In this document: piece by piece, positions 33,884 to 35,864 of the stretch | Layout of the letters: every line of letters begins with the position of its first letter | How positions within the stretch are numbered: position 1 is the first letter of the stretch | Assembly: GCA_902500775.1 (NCBI GenBank) | Contig: CABVRZ010000044.1 | Coordinates: 1-35,864, forward strand | DNA length: 35,864 nucleotides | Origin: an uncultured Nitrospira sp. | GTDB lineage: Bacteria; Nitrospirota; Nitrospiria; Nitrospirales; Nitrospiraceae | Direction: 5' to 3' | Made by a program: the position numbers and the translations under genes | Notes under the pieces: model-generated | Databases searched by the model: none | What the model was told of the DNA's origin: nothing | What the model saw: only the letters and a program-made list of their open reading frames with translations

Positions 33884-33998
33884 CAGCTCACCCCCGCCAG
33901 CCCTCGTTGAAATACCCTGCCCCCCTCACCGACCGGTGCCTGAGCCCGGTCATCGGAGGGTCAAAACACATGGGCACAAGAATACGATAAACCCATAA

Positions 33999-34055
33999 TG
34001 TAAGACAACTACGGGCAACAGCCATATCCTGCAACCTCTTAAAATCTGTCTTACA
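33999..34055 (+). other. oriT: Putative oriT, site 1: nic core inside a 9-bp inverted repeat
   Basis: TATCCTGC at 34025-34032 equals the core of the RP4/MOBP nic region (consensus YATCCTG/Y), so the cut would fall after G34031 on the plus strand. It is flanked by a perfect 9-bp inverted repeat, TGTAAGACA (33999-34007) and TGTCTTACA (34047-34055), a likely MobC or relaxase binding site. It lies 116 bp upstream of mobC. Cutting here on the plus strand would send the lipoprotein side in first and the mob genes last, as in RP4. The consensus is known; its use here is inference. Confidence 0.6.
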
Positions 34056-34094
34056 CCGTCTTTCTGCCGACCCCCTCCAAAGCCACAGATCAAC

Positions 34095-34249
34095 GGTTCA
34101 GACTGTCTCCTAGACCCCAGGAACGGGATCGGATCGGCCGGTCAATAGAGCCTCCGGCCAGCTGGGTATCCCTGAACCGCCGGTCGGCTGGTCCGGTTTC
34201 CAGCAAGACAGGGTCCCCATTTTATGGGGAAGATCTTCTTGCTATCCTG
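34095..34249 (+). other. Structured segment with a second nic-like site (oriT site 2)
   Basis: Several perfect inverted repeats lie close together: GGTTCAG (34095-34101)/CTGAACC (34172-34178), GGCCGG (34136-34141)/CCGGCC (34154-34159), and a nested pair, AGCAAGA (34202-34208)/TCTTGCT (34237-34243) enclosing CCCCAT (34215-34220)/ATGGGG (34224-34229). The outer arm directly touches a second TATCCTG (34243-34249). A hairpin immediately 5' of ATCCTG is the classical oriT layout, so this could be the true nic site, or a promoter/regulatory region of the lipoprotein gene that starts at 34300. Confidence 0.45.
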
Positions 34250-34299
34250 GGACAGAGGGCACACCCTGTGCCTTTCCTTCTCGTGTTGAGTAGCCCCCC

Positions 34300-35115
34300 A
34301 TGCGCCTGATCTGGACAATCAGTCTTCGATGCCTTCTGGCCATCGGCGTGATGAGCGGGCTTGTGGCCTGTGGCAGCTTTGCCAACTGTTTCAATAGCGG
34401 GTTCGCCCCCACCGCCTGTGGCGGCGGGTATGGCGAGCGCGACGTGTCTTCTCTGCCGCTGTCCACGGCTACCTCGGCGGAAGGTCGCTGGACGGGCACA
34501 ACTGCCACAGGTCGCACCGTTGCCGGATTAGTCCTTGAGGACGGCTCATATTGGTTGTTCTATACGGCAATAGGCCATCCCCACATCCTGGCTGGACTGG
34601 TTCAGGGCACTGGCACGTCGCACTCCGGCTCCTTCGGGTCCTCGAACACAAGAGATTTCAATGTGGAAGGCTCGGGCATTCGCGCGGCGACGATGCGTGG
34701 CAGCTATGTGCCGAACAGGAGCTTTACCGGAACGATCGCGTACGTCACTGGCGACACTGAGAGCTTCACGAGTACGCACGATGCGGACTCTGAGTCGGCC
34801 CCGAACCTGAATCTGGTGGCCGGGACCTATGTGGGGCTCCGTCCCGACCATCACACGGTCACCATGACCGTGGATTCCACCGGCACGCTTTCCGGTCATG
34901 CAACAGATGGCTGCACCGTTACGGGGACCTTGTCTCCTCGGGCAACGGGCAATGTGTTTCATACCTCGGTGACATTCGGAGGGGGCGCCTGTCGCCAGGG
35001 AACCGAGACGCTCACGGGGGTGGCCTTGTACGATACCGCGACCGACCGGCTGTACAGTGCCGCCCTCAACAATGCCAGGTCCACCAGCTATCTCTTTCTC
35101 GGCACAAAGCAGTAA
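34300..35115 (+). CDS. Lipoprotein of unknown function, beta-rich
   Basis: 271 residues. Signal with lipobox LVAC (Cys24: IGVMSGLVACGSFANC), then a Gly-rich segment with further cysteines (FAPTACGGGYGERD). The mature part is almost entirely beta-strand-like with Gly/Thr/Ser-rich repeats: EGRWTGTTATGRTVAGLVLE, GSYWLFYTA, MRGSYVPNRSFTGTIAY, AGTYVGLRPDHHTVTMTVDS, TGTLSGHATDGCTVTGTLS and a final ALYDTATDRLYSAALNNARS. The two similar halves (G-W/Y-G--------) suggest a duplicated small beta-barrel. Related lipoproteins occur widely in Proteobacteria, without known function. It stands alone, next to oriT, transcribed away from the mob genes, which would make it a leading-region gene. Confidence 0.75.
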   Translation: MRLIWTISLRCLLAIGVMSGLVACGSFANCFNSGFAPTACGGGYGERDVSSLPLSTATSAEGRWTGTTATGRTVAGLVLEDGSYWLFYTAIGHPHILAGLVQGTGTSHSGSFGSSNTRDFNVEGSGIRAATMRGSYVPNRSFTGTIAYVTGDTESFTSTHDADSESAPNLNLVAGTYVGLRPDHHTVTMTVDSTGTLSGHATDGCTVTGTLSPRATGNVFHTSVTFGGGACRQGTETLTGVALYDTATDRLYSAALNNARSTSYLFLGTKQ

Positions 35116-35158
35116 GCCTCACCGGTTCGATGTTCTGTCTTGGGGTATTCATTTTGAT

Positions 35159-35188
35159 GGGGGCATGACCTGGTCAGATCATGCCCCC
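35159..35188. terminator. Strong hairpin between convergent genes
   Basis: GGGGGCATGA (35159-35168) and TCATGCCCCC (35179-35188) form a perfect 10-bp stem with a 10-nt loop, midway between the lipoprotein gene (stop at 35115) and the convergent gene ending at 35206. It is followed by TAAAT rather than a long T-run. Position and stability support a bidirectional terminator. Confidence 0.65.
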
Positions 35189-35205
35189 TAAATGGATCGA
35201 CGAGC

Positions 35206-35631
35206 TTACGGAGAAAGGATCTGTCGCACCGCGGTCGCGGCAAAGAATCCCTGATCCTTCAGATTGGCAAACCAGCTCTCGGCGAACTCCTTCAACTCCT
35301 GTTTGAGCGAGGGTACGACGTGCGTACGTCTGCCAGCCTCGTCATACCGATACACTTCTTGCGAAAGTCCCAGGTAGTCGTTTCTATAGGACACCGGTTC
35401 GGCTGCCGCGCCACCGGGTCCATTGTGAAACAGAAACACGATATCGGGATCACGCATCAGATCGCCGTTCTGTTCCCCATAATGGCACAGCGACACCAAT
35501 CGCTGTCCGTCCTGACTGACGCCAATCTCCTCGACCGAGAGTGGCATGAAGCCACGAACCGTGATGCGCACCGCACGTACGCCTGCGAGGAGCTCATCCA
35601 GGAGCTTCGCGCATTCGAGATATGTTTCCAT
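35206..35631 (-). CDS. DUF6908-like small protein of mobile elements
   Basis: 141 residues, soluble. ATG 35631 has GGAG 7 nt upstream. The protein is made of a short N-terminal helix (METYLECAKLLDELLAGVRA), a beta-rich core (VRITVRGFMPLSVEEIGV; RLVSLCHYGEQNGDLMRDPD; IVFLFHNG), the segment AAAEPVSYRNDYLGLSQEVY and a C-terminal helix ending WFANLKDQGF. The order M-L-VE-I-------SL-HY-EQNGD-MRDPDI-F and EP----ND--G is that of the small DUF6908-type proteins frequent on plasmids and ICEs. Function is unknown; a role in element maintenance is a guess. It precedes, on the same strand, the small-family gene at the edge by position but is transcribed after it. Confidence 0.7.
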   Translation of the reverse strand: METYLECAKLLDELLAGVRAVRITVRGFMPLSVEEIGVSQDGQRLVSLCHYGEQNGDLMRDPDIVFLFHNGPGGAAAEPVSYRNDYLGLSQEVYRYDEAGRRTHVVPSLKQELKEFAESWFANLKDQGFFAATAVRQILSP

Positions 35632-35696
35632 CGAGTTTCTCCTTTCTTCGGATGAAGGAAGCCCCCAGCTCGAAGGCCGGAGGCTTCCCGTGACGG

Positions 35697-35864
35697 TCAG
35701 CGGTCCGACCGCTCCGCGACCCAGAGTTTCGCCTGCTGGATGACCGCGACCAGCGCGTCCAGGTCTGCCAGGCCGAAGGATTCGGAATTCTTCCAGACTC
35801 CATCCCGGTCCTTGTACGAGCGGGCGACGGTGACGTTGTAGAACGGACCGTTCATGCCCTCGTT
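35697..35864 (-). CDS. C-terminal part of an apparently intact small MAT-KRP/RCG-family protein (runs off right edge)
   Basis: The minus strand is open from the right edge for 55 codons to TGA at 35697-35699: NEGMNGPFYNVTVARSYKDR, DGVWKNSESFGLADLDALVA, VIQQAKLWVAERSDR. This matches the second half of the family whose three broken copies lie at 16655-16848, 20022-20238 and 20705-20859 (GPFF--T-SR-FKD--G-W-N--SFGLNDLEAL). The first half, with the M--KRP and RCG motifs, lies outside the window. No stop or shift is visible here, so this may be the functional member. It is followed 66 nt downstream by the DUF6908-like gene, probably in one operon. Function unknown. Confidence 0.75.
   Translation of the reverse strand, partial: NEGMNGPFYNVTVARSYKDRDGVWKNSESFGLADLDALVAVIQQAKLWVAERSDR

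Noticed and set aside
1..35864. Alternative genetic code reading TAG or TGA as sense
   Set aside because: Intact genes in the window end with TAA, TAG and TGA at family-appropriate lengths (e.g. virB4 TAG, virB9 TGA, virB6 TAA).
1..35864. CRISPR arrays, tRNA or rRNA genes
   Set aside because: No regularly spaced direct repeats and no tRNA- or rRNA-like sequence were noticed on either strand by reading; this was not checked by a program.

Overview
The window looks like a conjugative element (plasmid or integrative element) from a Gram-negative bacterium of fairly high GC. It carries a complete VirB/VirD4 type IV secretion locus with lipoprotein signals and an OmpA-like lipoprotein, and a MOBP-type relaxase with a MobC-like partner. 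Gene style and the small plasmid-type families (short RadC, the MAT-KRP/RCG family, the NPYG-repeat family) fit Nitrospira or a related lineage, but that assignment is inference. No replication gene, integrase, rRNA or tRNA was seen, so plasmid versus ICE cannot be decided here.

Layout. 1-223: start of a short RadC/JAB gene running off the left edge. 764-1511: HigBA-like toxin-antitoxin pair with a palindromic operator at its promoter. 1759-15463: one long plus-strand transfer operon, virB2-B3-B4-B6-B5-B8-B9-B10-B11-virD4, then an OmpA-domain lipoprotein, an LPD7-type protein resembling the detached C-terminal part of a relaxase, and a TrbM-like protein. 15464-21003: a decaying accessory zone. 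It holds an RNAP alpha-CTD-like gene with an in-frame TAG, an IS110-family insertion, three broken copies of one small gene family, a repeated leader of about 98 nt, an NPYG-repeat secreted-protein gene split by an in-frame TAG, and a membrane-protein gene. A second membrane-protein gene follows at 21004-21717.

21978-32033 is a minus-strand, tightly packed five-gene operon: type III Res, type III Mod, a DGQHR (DndB-like) protein, an unrecognised protein, and a UvrD-like helicase with an N-terminal RelE/ParE-like domain. This is the best candidate for an undescribed defence system. The Res gene carries an in-frame TGA exactly where the conserved arginine of helicase motif VI is expected, so the restriction arm appears recently inactivated, unless it is read through or is a sequencing error.

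32355-34249: relaxase and MobC-like genes and, upstream of them, a structured non-coding region with two RP4-like nic cores (TATCCTG), each associated with inverted repeats; this is the probable oriT. 34300-35864: a lipoprotein cargo gene, a strong terminator-like hairpin, a DUF6908-like gene, and the end of an apparently intact member of the small family that is broken three times elsewhere in the window.

Together, relaxase and MobC would process oriT, VirD4 would hand the nucleoprotein to the VirB channel, and the 22-32 kb operon would be accessory defence cargo.
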